From Flavobacterium sp. 9R (GTDB lineage: Bacteria > Bacteroidota > Bacteroidia > Flavobacteriales > Flavobacteriaceae), in the NCBI RefSeq assembly GCF_902506345.1, contig NZ_LR733413.1:2069892-2133891 (forward strand): 64,000 nt of DNA, read 5' to 3'. The notes under the pieces are model-generated. The model did no database searches. It was given only the letters and a program-made list of their open reading frames with translations, and was not told where the DNA came from. The translations under genes were made by a program, and so were the position numbers. Position 1 is the first letter of the stretch. Every line of letters starts with the position of its first letter. Below are positions 52,178 to 60,427 of this stretch, in pieces.

Positions 52178-52405
52178 AAAAAAATGATTTTTACTGCTAT
52201 GGCAGTTTTGGCGTTTAGCGCTGTTTCAGTAGCAAACACTATTGAAGTAAAAGAAGAAGTTGTAGTAAACAACGAGAGTAAAGAAGTAATAGGAACTCCT
52301 TGTGAAGACTCTGCAATAAACTCTTATGAGGAATTTATTAATGCTTTTCATGATGGAGAAGATGATTTGGATTTACTTAATGACTTATTGAGTGTTTGCC
52401 ATTAA
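52175..52405 (+). CDS. Small secreted acidic peptide, unknown
   Basis: The 76-residue product has a signal peptide (MKKMIFTAMAVLAFSAVSVA) and a mature part rich in Glu/Asp (NTIEVKEEVVVNNESKEVIG...EFINAFHDGEDDLDLLNDLLSVCH) with two Cys residues, possibly a disulfide. No family was recognised. It precedes a GLPGLI/TonB receptor pair and has a long perfect inverted repeat across its start. Confidence 0.7.
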   Translation: MKKMIFTAMAVLAFSAVSVANTIEVKEEVVVNNESKEVIGTPCEDSAINSYEEFINAFHDGEDDLDLLNDLLSVCH

Positions 52406-52429
52406 TAAATTATGAAAAATAAATTAATT

Positions 52430-52460
52430 CCTTCCAAATTAAACTTTGGAAGGTTTTTTT
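52430..52460 (+). terminator. Terminator between the small peptide and the GLPGLI gene
   Basis: CCTTCCAAA (52430-52438) and TTTGGAAGG (52445-52453) form a 9-bp stem followed by seven Ts (52454-52460). It is flanked by a 21-bp direct repeat (52403-52423, 52462-52482). Confidence 0.82.
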
Positions 52461-52470
52461 CTAATAAATT

Positions 52471-53166
52471 ATGAAAAATAAAATTTACTTTATCCTTATT
52501 CTTATTACGAACTTTGCTTTTTGTCAATCAGGGAGTATTATTTATTCTGTAAAAATTGATTCCTCTGCATCTCAGGATATTAAAAAGTATCGTGAACTAA
52601 TTGATAAAATGATAGAATATGCAAATAATCAAAAATTTGAATTGCAATTCAACAAAAGCAATTCTATTTTTAAGATTTGTGATGTTATGTCTAAGGATCC
52701 AATGTTTAACGAAAAGGAAAATAGGACTGCACGATTAGCTTTGACTTCAGGATTTGATTTTTTTATTGACAGTTCGAAAAGAATTGACTTAGAGATCAAA
52801 GCTAACAATCAATTAGTAGAATCTGGTGTTGGCAAAATTAATTGGGATATTACCACTGAATCAAAATCAATTAGTAATTATCTCTGCTATAAAGCTATTA
52901 AATTAATTCCTTTTGTAGATCGATACGGAGAAAATAAAACTAAACAGGTGGTTGCATGGTTCGCACCTAGTTTGCCTTTTCCTTTTGGACCAAAAAATTT
53001 TTATGGATTGCCAGGTTTAATCCTTGAACTACATGAAAACAAAACGACTTATTTGGCCACCAAGATTGTGCTTACTGATAAAGAATTTAAAATAGATTTC
53101 CCAAAGGGAAAAACTATACCAAAGGAGGAATATGACAAGAAACTAAAAGCCCAAATGGGAATGTAA
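52471..53166 (+). CDS. GLPGLI family protein
   Basis: The 231-residue secreted protein (signal MKNKIYFILILITNFAFCQ) carries the family-naming FYGLPGLILELHENKTTYLATKI. Early segments include SIIYSVKIDSSASQDI. GLPGLI proteins are lineage-specific exported proteins usually found beside TonB-type outer-membrane proteins, as here (53220). Their role is unknown. The start codon lies in the second copy of the 21-bp direct repeat. Confidence 0.9.
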   Translation: MKNKIYFILILITNFAFCQSGSIIYSVKIDSSASQDIKKYRELIDKMIEYANNQKFELQFNKSNSIFKICDVMSKDPMFNEKENRTARLALTSGFDFFIDSSKRIDLEIKANNQLVESGVGKINWDITTESKSISNYLCYKAIKLIPFVDRYGENKTKQVVAWFAPSLPFPFGPKNFYGLPGLILELHENKTTYLATKIVLTDKEFKIDFPKGKTIPKEEYDKKLKAQMGM

Positions 53167-53219
53167 AGAAAGTTTCAGCCAATATCCCATACTAAACCAC
53201 AAGCGAACTAAACCAACCC

Positions 53220-55889
53220 ATGTCCAAATTCCTTTATTTTTTTCTTTTTATTACAACACTTGCTTTTGCCCAAAATCGTGTGATAACTGGTGTGGTAGTC
53301 GAGGCTAATCATAAACCCTTAGAATCAGCCAATGTCATTGCAAAACCTTTGCAAGAAAGAGCGAGTTTGAAATTTGCTATTGCAGATAATAAAGGGCGCT
53401 ACCGCTTAGAGTTAGAGAAAGAGGTAAAATATGAAATCACGGTTTCTTACATTGGGTTTGTAGAGCAAGTTTGGATTACGACTCCTGATGATACCGAAAA
53501 AACACATGATTTTATACTCCAACCCACAGGAGAACAACTCAAAGAAATTGTTATTAAACATGAATTCAAACCGATAGTCATCAAAAAAGATACCTTGACC
53601 TTTGATGTAAAGAGTTTTGCGAACGGGAATGAACGTAAAATGAAAGAGGTCTTAGAAAAGTTACCAGGTGTTGAGGTAGACAAAAAAGGAAATGTTACCG
53701 TACAAGGCAAAAAGGTAACCAAAATGTTAGTAGAAGGAAAATCTTTTTTTGGAGGAGGAAGCAAATTAGCCGTAGAAAATATTCCTGCCGATGCACTCGA
53801 TAAAATCGAAGTTATAGACCATTTTAATGAAGTGGGATTTATGAAGCAAGTGTCGGATAGTGATGATCTAGCCATGAATGTGAAGCTTAAAGCGGATAAA
53901 AAGAAATTTGTTTTTGGTGATGTAGAAGCCGGAATCGAAGTTGGCAATGCCGATAATGGTTTTTATTTGGCACATGCCGCTTTGTTTTATTACAGTCCAA
54001 AAACCAATTTGAGTTTTATAGGCGATGCCAACAATATCGGTAAACGCACCTTTACTTTTGATGATTTGTTACGATTTGGTGGGGGAATGAGTAGTTTTCT
54101 TTCGGGACGAAAATCGTTTACCAATTTGTATAGTTTTACCAATGATACAAATGAGCTTGTACAGAGTAAATCACAATTTGCGGCGCTCAATTTTAGTCAT
54201 GACTTATCAAGTAAAATAGAAATTTCTGGTTTCTCCATTTTTTCAAAAGTGTTTGCCGCTTCTCAATCGGAGAGTAGCAACGAATATTTGCAAAATAGTG
54301 CTGTAGCTTTTGAAAACAAATTGCAAAAAGGGGACAATCGTTCGTTACTTGGAATTTCCAATATAAAATTGAATTATTCGCCTAATGCTAAAGAAAAATG
54401 GTATTACAACGGGCAATACCAATCGAGTACAAATGATTTGAACAGTACTATTAATTCGGTGACCAATTTGGGGAGCAGTGTTTTTCAAACCTTAAATCAA
54501 GCCGATAATACCGCGATAAAGCAATACCTAGAATGGCATAAAAGTTATAACGATACTCATACAACGACTTTTGTAGTGAATCAAGCTTATGACAAAAATA
54601 CGCCGCAAACACGTTGGTTTACGGACCAACCTTTTTTAACGGGTATCATTCCCATTCAAGCCGATAACACTTATACCATTGATCAAATCAAAAGAGTACA
54701 AAATCACTCCATCGATGCACTTTTTAAGCATTATTGGGTATTAAATAATGCTAATCATTTGTATACTATTTTAGGAAACAACAACGGACGTTCTCAGTTG
54801 TTTACCTCCGAAAAACAGGTGTTGACCACCAATGTTATTAATGATTTTAGTACTGCTGGTTTTGGTAACGATATCAAGTATCAACTCAATGATGCTTATA
54901 TTGGGTTGGAGTACAAATTTAGAATTGGAAAATGGACGAATAAGCCCGCAATGTATAGCCATTGGTATGCTATGAAAACGGAACAAGCCTCTGGAAATAA
55001 AGTGGTAGAAAAGCAAGTTTGGTTGCCACAATGGACTAGTGAATTTGAATTCAATAAATCAGAAACCTTAAATTTTAGCTACAAACTCGAAGTGGGATTT
55101 CCTGAAGTAAGTCAGTTAGCGGATCAGTTCACGTTACAAAATTATAATTTGGTTTTTAAAGGGAATGCCTTGTTGGAAAATGAACAGTTTCATTCCGCAA
55201 ATTTGAGGTATTCCAAAATGAATATGTATCGCGGAATTACTTGGAATGCTATGGCGAGCTTTCTTAAAAAAGAAAAGACCATTCGTAATGAAGTGATTTT
55301 GCAAGGGATTAATCAAGTCAACAGTCCTTTTTTGAGAGACAATCCTGAAACAAATTATAATGTAAATGGGGCGTTTACTAAAAAAATATACCGTTTTAAC
55401 CTTCGACTCAATACGAGTTTAAGTTGGTTCAACTATTTGCAAACCTTGAATGGAGTGACAACTTCAAATGATAGGAATAACCAAAAAGTAGGTTTTTTGA
55501 TAAAAACAGCCTACAAGAAATGGCCAACAGTTAGTATGGGTTACACAAAAGGTTTTAGTCAGTTTAAAGGGATAACACAATCTAATTTTCAATCTGATAC
55601 TTGGAATGGAGATGCTGAAATTACGTTTTTTAAATATTGGACCTACAAGTTTGAGTATGAAAACACAAGCAATACTAACGCTAACCAGCAACGTAATTTT
55701 TATGATATTGCCAATACTTCTTTGCGCTATCAGAAAAAAAACAGCCCTTTTGGTTTTGAAGTAACAGTCAATAATGTATTGAATGCCACCGTAAAAAATG
55801 ATTATTCCTTTTCGGATTACTTAATCAGCGAGCGAAGTACTTTCGTTTTACCAAGAGTATTTATGTTGTCTGTAAGTTATAAATTGTAG
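53220..55889 (+). CDS. TonB-receptor-like outer-membrane protein with carboxypeptidase-regulatory-like domain
   Basis: The 889-residue protein has a signal peptide (MSKFLYFFLFITTLAFAQ). A CarboxypepD_reg-like beta-sandwich at about 20-95 (ITGVVVEANHKPLESANVIA...YRLELEKEVKYEITVSYIGF) is followed by a plug-like region (MKEVLEKLPGVEVDKKGNVTVQGKKVTKMLVEGKSFFGGG). A long barrel ends in VFMLSVSYKL. It is probably the outer-membrane partner of the GLPGLI protein 53 bp upstream. The substrate is unknown. Confidence 0.88.
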   Translation: MSKFLYFFLFITTLAFAQNRVITGVVVEANHKPLESANVIAKPLQERASLKFAIADNKGRYRLELEKEVKYEITVSYIGFVEQVWITTPDDTEKTHDFILQPTGEQLKEIVIKHEFKPIVIKKDTLTFDVKSFANGNERKMKEVLEKLPGVEVDKKGNVTVQGKKVTKMLVEGKSFFGGGSKLAVENIPADALDKIEVIDHFNEVGFMKQVSDSDDLAMNVKLKADKKKFVFGDVEAGIEVGNADNGFYLAHAALFYYSPKTNLSFIGDANNIGKRTFTFDDLLRFGGGMSSFLSGRKSFTNLYSFTNDTNELVQSKSQFAALNFSHDLSSKIEISGFSIFSKVFAASQSESSNEYLQNSAVAFENKLQKGDNRSLLGISNIKLNYSPNAKEKWYYNGQYQSSTNDLNSTINSVTNLGSSVFQTLNQADNTAIKQYLEWHKSYNDTHTTTFVVNQAYDKNTPQTRWFTDQPFLTGIIPIQADNTYTIDQIKRVQNHSIDALFKHYWVLNNANHLYTILGNNNGRSQLFTSEKQVLTTNVINDFSTAGFGNDIKYQLNDAYIGLEYKFRIGKWTNKPAMYSHWYAMKTEQASGNKVVEKQVWLPQWTSEFEFNKSETLNFSYKLEVGFPEVSQLADQFTLQNYNLVFKGNALLENEQFHSANLRYSKMNMYRGITWNAMASFLKKEKTIRNEVILQGINQVNSPFLRDNPETNYNVNGAFTKKIYRFNLRLNTSLSWFNYLQTLNGVTTSNDRNNQKVGFLIKTAYKKWPTVSMGYTKGFSQFKGITQSNFQSDTWNGDAEITFFKYWTYKFEYENTSNTNANQQRNFYDIANTSLRYQKKNSPFGFEVTVNNVLNATVKNDYSFSDYLISERSTFVLPRVFMLSVSYKL

Positions 55890-55907
55890 TTTGGAAATCT
55901 CTTTCCC

Positions 55908-56022
55908 GCGTGAGGGATAGGAGCTGGCTACCGAAGTAGCGCGGATAGCCCGACAGCTCACAACAAAGGGGGCGACTCACCAGCAAAATGAGTTGCCCCC
56001 TTTGTTGTGAGGTGGCACGCCC
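55908..56022 (+). repeat. Intergenic structured element, family F, copy 2
   Basis: It begins GCGTGAGGGATAGGAGCTGG, then CTACCGAAGTAGCGCGGATA and GCCCGAC, followed by a perfect 17-bp stem (CTCACAACAAAGGGGGC 55957-55973, GCCCCCTTTGTTGTGAG 55995-56011) and the closing GGCACGCCC. The stem is unrelated to that in copy 1 (32861) while the flanks are nearly identical. Confidence 0.8.
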
Positions 56023-56027
56023 AAATC

Positions 56028-56441
56028 TTAATTATATACTCTAATCACAGTTCCGATAACCTCTACGCGATATTGCTTTAGGGGATATTGTAGGTCGCTT
56101 AAGCCGGTAAATAAACTGTATTCTTTGCTGTCGCAGGGACAAATGGCGTTGATGCCTTTGATAGTTAGGGTAGAGCAATTGCTTAGTGCTTGATTCGGAC
56201 AAGCGGCATCGAATGCATTATAACCACTTCCGGTGTTGAAAACAATAAGTCCACGAGCTCCCGCTCCTGCATAAAAAATGGCATTACTCGCAAATTTTAA
56301 GTTGGAGTAAGCGGGTAAACTAGTATTGATGTCTACGGTAAAGGAGTAATTGGGAATATAGGGGTTTTTGTTCGCGACTCCATTGTCGCTACAGCTTGTA
56401 ATTATCAAGATTGCGAATAGAAAAAGCAGTTTTTTTATCAT
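56028..56441 (-). CDS. Lipoprotein with degenerate Rieske-like fold
   Basis: The 137-residue lipoprotein has signal and lipobox (LIITSC, Cys17). The C-terminal region has FDAACPNQALSNC and INAICPCDSKEYSLFTG, in the layout of Rieske ferredoxin domains, where C-x-H and C-x2-H normally bind [2Fe-2S]. Here no His is at the ligand positions; four Cys are present. The terminal LKQYRVEVIGTVIRVYN is the Rieske-type final strand. It may bind another metal or be structural. Confidence 0.72.
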   Translation of the reverse strand: MIKKLLFLFAILIITSCSDNGVANKNPYIPNYSFTVDINTSLPAYSNLKFASNAIFYAGAGARGLIVFNTGSGYNAFDAACPNQALSNCSTLTIKGINAICPCDSKEYSLFTGLSDLQYPLKQYRVEVIGTVIRVYN

Positions 56442-56538
56442 TTTAAAATAGCATCAAAGATTAGTGAAACAAATTTAATTTATTTAACTTTGGATTAGTT
56501 AAGGTTAACATTTAATTATAGCATAAAAAAAATTATAG

Positions 56539-56546
56539 TATATTTG
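56539..56546 (+). promoter_or_regulatory. -7 box of the greA promoter
   Basis: TATATTTG is at 56539-56546 in an AT-rich region. No good TTG is seen at the usual -33 distance. The predicted start is near 56552. Confidence 0.55.
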
Positions 56547-56553
56547 CGGAAAG

Positions 56554-56578
56554 AAATCCCGTCCTGATGGGATTTTTT
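56554..56578 (+). terminator. Promoter-proximal terminator-like hairpin in the greA leader
   Basis: AAATCCC (56554-56560) and GGGATTT (56569-56575) pair with an 8-nt loop and are followed by TTT. It begins within a few bases of the predicted start. A second hairpin, AAAACCAAT (56619-56627) and ATTGGTTTT (56636-56644), follows in the leader. Confidence 0.6.
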
Positions 56579-56693
56579 CTATTTTATATCAGTCAGGTAT
56601 TGTAATGTGAAACGTAAGAAAACCAATAGTATTGCATTGGTTTTATGCACAAGGAGACAAGAAAAAACCACTTAATTATTAACGCAAAAAGTT

Positions 56694-57170
56694 ATGAGTA
56701 AAGTATCTTATTATACAGCAGAAGGATTAAAAAAGTTAAAAGACGAATTGGATCACCTAAAAGGAGTGATGCGTCCTAAAGCTTCGCAGGACATTGCTGA
56801 TGCGAGAGACAAAGGAGATTTGTCTGAAAATGCAGAATATGATGCAGCCAAAGAAGCTCAAGGTTTGTTGGAAATGCGTATTTCTAAGCTAGAAGAAGTA
56901 TATGCTAATGCTAGATTGATTGATGAATCCCAATTGGACATTTCTAAAGTTTTGGTGCATTCTAATGTAAAGATTAAGAATCAAGGGAACGGAATGGAAA
57001 TGAAATATACCTTGGTAGCCGAAAGTGAAGCGGATTTGAAAACCGGAAAAATATCGGTAACTTCTCCAATCGGGAAAGGTTTGTTGGGTAAAAAAGTAGG
57101 CGAAGTAGCTGAAATTACCGTGCCTAACGGAGTATTGAAGTTTGAAATCATTGAAATTTCTCGCGACTAA
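56694..57170 (+). CDS. greA: Transcription elongation factor GreA
   Basis: The 158-residue protein has the N-terminal coiled coil (YYTAEGLKKLKDELDHLKGVMRPKASQDIADARDKGDLSENAEYDAAKEAQGLLEMRISKLEE) with the acidic tip (DLSENAEYD) that reaches the polymerase active site. The C-terminal FKBP-like domain has GKGLLGKKVGEVAEITVPNGVLKFEIIEI. It rescues backtracked RNA polymerase. HIT gene follows 8 bp downstream. Confidence 0.95.
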   Translation: MSKVSYYTAEGLKKLKDELDHLKGVMRPKASQDIADARDKGDLSENAEYDAAKEAQGLLEMRISKLEEVYANARLIDESQLDISKVLVHSNVKIKNQGNGMEMKYTLVAESEADLKTGKISVTSPIGKGLLGKKVGEVAEITVPNGVLKFEIIEISRD

Positions 57171-57178
57171 AAATAATA

Positions 57179-57571
57179 GTGATGAGTAGTATTTTTACCA
57201 AAATTGTAAATGGCGAAATTCCTTGCTACAAAGTAGCAGAAGAGGAGCAATTTTTAGCTTTTTTGGATGTTAATCCGAATGCAGTTGGTCATACGCTTTG
57301 TATTCCTAAGCAAGAAATTAACAAACTTTTTGATATGGATGAGGAATTGTACCTCGGGTTGATGCGTTTCTCAAAGAAAGTAGCCGCTGCTCTAGAAAAA
57401 ACAGTGCCTTGTGAACGAATAGGTATGGCTGTAATAGGACTAGAAGTACCTCACGCGCACGTGCATTTGATTCCGATTAATGAAATGAACGAGATGCGTT
57501 TTCAAAATAAAGTCAAATTGACAAAAGAGGAATTCGAAACTTTGGCCACAAAGATTCAACAGAATTTATAA
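57179..57571 (+). CDS. HIT family nucleotide-binding hydrolase
   Basis: The 130-residue protein (start 57179 or 57182) has the HIT motif VPHAHVHLIPI (HxHxH with the catalytic His) and the N-terminal FTKIVNGEIPCYKVAEEE of Hint-type HIT proteins. It probably hydrolyses adenosine phosphoramidates or Ap4A. Paired with greA in many Bacteroidota. Confidence 0.92.
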   Translation: MMSSIFTKIVNGEIPCYKVAEEEQFLAFLDVNPNAVGHTLCIPKQEINKLFDMDEELYLGLMRFSKKVAAALEKTVPCERIGMAVIGLEVPHAHVHLIPINEMNEMRFQNKVKLTKEEFETLATKIQQNL

Positions 57572-57648
57572 AATCTTTTTTTCATATATTTAAACACGAA
57601 TAGCAATCTTTGAATGCTGTTCGTTTTTTTTTATACCAATTCTCAATT

Positions 57649-58821
57649 ATGAAAATCTTTTTTTCTTATTGCCTCTTTTTTTGTGCCTTACTAACCTTTG
57701 GACAAACGAAAGATAATTTTGTTTTGATAGACGCAAAAATGGCAAAGATTCCAAAATTGTCTACAAAGAACACAAAAAGTATTGCCGATTATATTGCAAC
57801 TAATTTTAAGTCAGAAAACGAGAAACTAAGAGCAGCTTTTTTTTGGGTAGCATCTAATATTAGTTATGATGTGGCCAATATGGAAAATATTGAATTTAGC
57901 GATACTTCGGAACAGAAAATAGATAAAACGTTAACCACCAGAAAAGGAGTGTGTATTCATTATGCGGAACTTTTTAATGCGATTGTGAGTCAATTAGGCT
58001 TTGAAGGCGAAATCATTGAAGGATATACCAAGCAATTGGGTAAAGTGGCGTCATTATCTCACGCTTGGTGTGCAGTTAAGAGTGAGGGCAAGTGGTGGTT
58101 GTTTGACCCAACTTGGGGTGCAGGCAGCGTAAATAATGGTGTTTTTTCCAAAAAGCTCAATAATTTTTATTTTAAAACACCACCAAAAGCAATGTTAGAA
58201 ACCCATATGCCTTTTGATTATTTATGGCAATTGTCCCGATATCCTATTAGTAATGCTGAATTTATTTCAGGTAAATTAATAGTCAATCCAACTAAACCAG
58301 TTTTTAATTTCGCTGATGAAATTGAGAAGTTAAAACAAAAATCAGAAGAGATTAAGCTATTTGAATGTATTAGCAGAGTGGAAGCGAATGGTGTGTCAAC
58401 GAAGTTAATAAAAGACTATTTAGAAAATAAAAAGAACGAATTGTCTGGAAAAAGAAACAATCAAGCAGTAGAAAAATTGAACTTGATTGTAGAAGAAAGT
58501 AATGCTGCAACAGCTATGTTCAATGATTTTATTTTTTACAGAAATAAAAAGTTTAAACCAACTTTGCCTGATGATACAATTAGGGAAATGATTGCAGCAC
58601 CCAAAGCAAAAGTAGTAAAATGTCAAAAAGATTTGGATGGTATTGGGACTCTTAACGATAGCAATAGAGCGACTTTGACCGCTTTTCGTAAAAATTTAGC
58701 CGACTTGTTATTACAGATTGAAGAGCAGGAAAAATTTGTAAATGAGTATCTTAGTAAAGGCAAACTAGCTCGAAAATCAATGTTTAGCAAAGTAACTTGG
58801 TTCGGTTTGCCTGTAAATTAA
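57649..58821 (+). CDS. Transglutaminase-like domain protein
   Basis: The ATG at 57649 gives 390 residues with a signal peptide (MKIFFSYCLFFCALLTFGQ). The transglutaminase core shows the catalytic triad: Cys in TTRKGVCIHYAELFNAIV, His in SLSHAWCAVK, and Asp in WWLFDPTWGAG. The C-terminal about 190 residues are helical and charged. Such exported proteins may be proteases or crosslinking enzymes; the substrate is not known. Confidence 0.85.
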   Translation: MKIFFSYCLFFCALLTFGQTKDNFVLIDAKMAKIPKLSTKNTKSIADYIATNFKSENEKLRAAFFWVASNISYDVANMENIEFSDTSEQKIDKTLTTRKGVCIHYAELFNAIVSQLGFEGEIIEGYTKQLGKVASLSHAWCAVKSEGKWWLFDPTWGAGSVNNGVFSKKLNNFYFKTPPKAMLETHMPFDYLWQLSRYPISNAEFISGKLIVNPTKPVFNFADEIEKLKQKSEEIKLFECISRVEANGVSTKLIKDYLENKKNELSGKRNNQAVEKLNLIVEESNAATAMFNDFIFYRNKKFKPTLPDDTIREMIAAPKAKVVKCQKDLDGIGTLNDSNRATLTAFRKNLADLLLQIEEQEKFVNEYLSKGKLARKSMFSKVTWFGLPVN

Positions 58822-58838
58822 TCTTATTTTGAGTAAAT

Positions 58839-58873
58839 AAAAAAGGGGATTTCAATTTGAAATCCCCTTTTTT
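58839..58873. terminator. Bidirectional terminator
   Basis: A perfect 15-bp stem (AAAAAAGGGGATTTC 58839-58853, GAAATCCCCTTTTTT 58859-58873) with a 5-nt loop separates the transglutaminase-like gene and the GlsB/YeaQ gene. Confidence 0.92.
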
Positions 58874-58889
58874 ATTATGAACTATGAAA

Positions 58890-59129
58890 TTATTTTTTGA
58901 ATAAACTGATAACGAAAAGCAGTACCCAAGCGCCTCCAGCGGCAATAATTATTTGCCATAGTAGACCGCCGCCGCCAATTCCTAATTTCCCAGCAAGCCA
59001 GCCTCCAATGATACTACCAACAATACCCACAATGATATTTCCAAATAAGCCAAAACCACTACCTTTCCATAGTTGTCCGCCTAGCCATCCAGAAATGGCA
59101 CCGATCAAAAGAAAATACAAAAATTCCAT
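58890..59129 (-). CDS. GlsB/YeaQ/YmgE family stress response membrane protein
   Basis: The 79-residue protein has three membrane segments and the Gly-rich family pattern FLLIGAISGWLGGQLWKGSGFGLFGNIIVGIVGSIIGGWL. Members are transglycosylase-associated small membrane proteins induced by stress. The symbol is not assigned. Confidence 0.9.
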   Translation of the reverse strand: MEFLYFLLIGAISGWLGGQLWKGSGFGLFGNIIVGIVGSIIGGWLAGKLGIGGGGLLWQIIIAAGGAWVLLFVISLFKK

Positions 59130-59192
59130 AAGATTGTTATTTAAAGTTAATTAACTAAAATTAACGAAAAAATCAATGCAAATCACAGTAAA

Positions 59193-60338
59193 TCAATTTT
59201 TTACAAAAATGAGTTGCATAGCGGTACCTTTTCCTACTTCTGACTGTAATACTTTGATTTTTCCTTTGTGATAATCTTCAACAATGCGTTTGGTTAAAGA
59301 CAAGCCTAATCCCCATCCTCTTTTTTTGGTAGTATAGCCAGGCTCAAAGATTTTTTTAAATTGATTTTTTGGAATGCCGCTTCCTGTATCTGTGATGGTA
59401 ATTTTTACACTGTCGTTTTCCTCTTCAATGGCTAAATGTAATTTGCCTTTCCCTTTCATCGCATCAATGGCATTTTTAACCATATTTTCTATGGTCCAGC
59501 TATGTAAAGTAGCATTTAGCGGGATCAATATGCTTTTTTGCGTAGCGGAATGAGAAAATTCAATTTGTTTCGAAAAGCGAGATTGCAAATAGTCATAAGA
59601 AAGTAACGTTTCGGATACGATATCCATTTGTTCTAGTTTGGGTTCTGAACCAATTTTTGAAAATCGATCTGTAATGGTTTGCAGACGCTCGATATCTTTT
59701 TCAATTTCTTTGGTCGTACTTTCTGGGATATCTTCGGTTTTTAAAAGTTCAATCCAACCAATCAAAGAAGACAATGGAGTGCCAATTTGATGCGCTGTTT
59801 CCTTGGCCATTCCTGCCCAAAGTTTGTTTTGGGTGGCCATTTTAGTGCTCTTGTAATAATTATAAACTAGAGCAGCAAACAAGACGATGATAAGCAATAA
59901 AGCAATAGGATAATATTTTAATTGATTCAAAAGTGAAGAGTTGCCATAATACAGCTTTTGAATTCTTCCTGGGGCATAAACGATGTTAATAGGTTCGTTT
60001 TCGCCTTTTAATTTGCTTAAAAAAAGTCTTGATTTTTCAGTGTTTTGAATGATAGTAGTATCGATATTGACGGCATTTATGATACTGTCTTTCTCGGTAA
60101 GCATAATAGGAATGGAAGTGTTATTGCTAAAAATGAGTAGCGGCAAATCTACATCGGTGTTTTCATCGGCATTGATTAATGTCTTTTGTGCTTGAGCCCA
60201 AAGATTCATTTTTAACCGTTCTTCATTTTTAAATATTTGAAAAAAGGTATAAGTATTCCATAAAATTAAAGAAACCAAACAGAACGAGGAAGCAATAATG
60301 ATCCATCGAGTGGTGTTTCTTTTATTCGAAAAGTGCAT
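59193..60338 (-). CDS. Membrane-bound sensor histidine kinase
   Basis: The 381-residue kinase has two membrane segments (about 12-33 and 142-160) with a periplasmic domain of about 105 residues between them. The phospho-acceptor His183 lies in MAKETAHQIGTPLSSLIGW. The N box is MVKNAIDAMKG and the G boxes are ITDTGSGIPKNQFKKIFEPGYTTKKRGWGLGLSLTKRIVEDY. No response regulator is adjacent, so it is an orphan in this window. It is divergent from the flavin reductase gene. Confidence 0.9.
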   Translation of the reverse strand: MHFSNKRNTTRWIIIASSFCLVSLILWNTYTFFQIFKNEERLKMNLWAQAQKTLINADENTDVDLPLLIFSNNTSIPIMLTEKDSIINAVNIDTTIIQNTEKSRLFLSKLKGENEPINIVYAPGRIQKLYYGNSSLLNQLKYYPIALLLIIVLFAALVYNYYKSTKMATQNKLWAGMAKETAHQIGTPLSSLIGWIELLKTEDIPESTTKEIEKDIERLQTITDRFSKIGSEPKLEQMDIVSETLLSYDYLQSRFSKQIEFSHSATQKSILIPLNATLHSWTIENMVKNAIDAMKGKGKLHLAIEEENDSVKITITDTGSGIPKNQFKKIFEPGYTTKKRGWGLGLSLTKRIVEDYHKGKIKVLQSEVGKGTAMQLIFVKN

Positions 60339-60427
60339 AAGTTTCTTTTTTTAACTATAAATATAACGAATTTATGATGGTTGTATTTTACTTTTGTGAA
60401 AACAAAATAGCGCTTTAACTTCAATTT

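Noticed and set aside
53447..53947. Minus-strand 166-residue frame opposite the TonB-type receptor
   Set aside because: It is antisense to a clearly coding gene with Ser/Thr/Pro-rich random composition and has no supporting motif.
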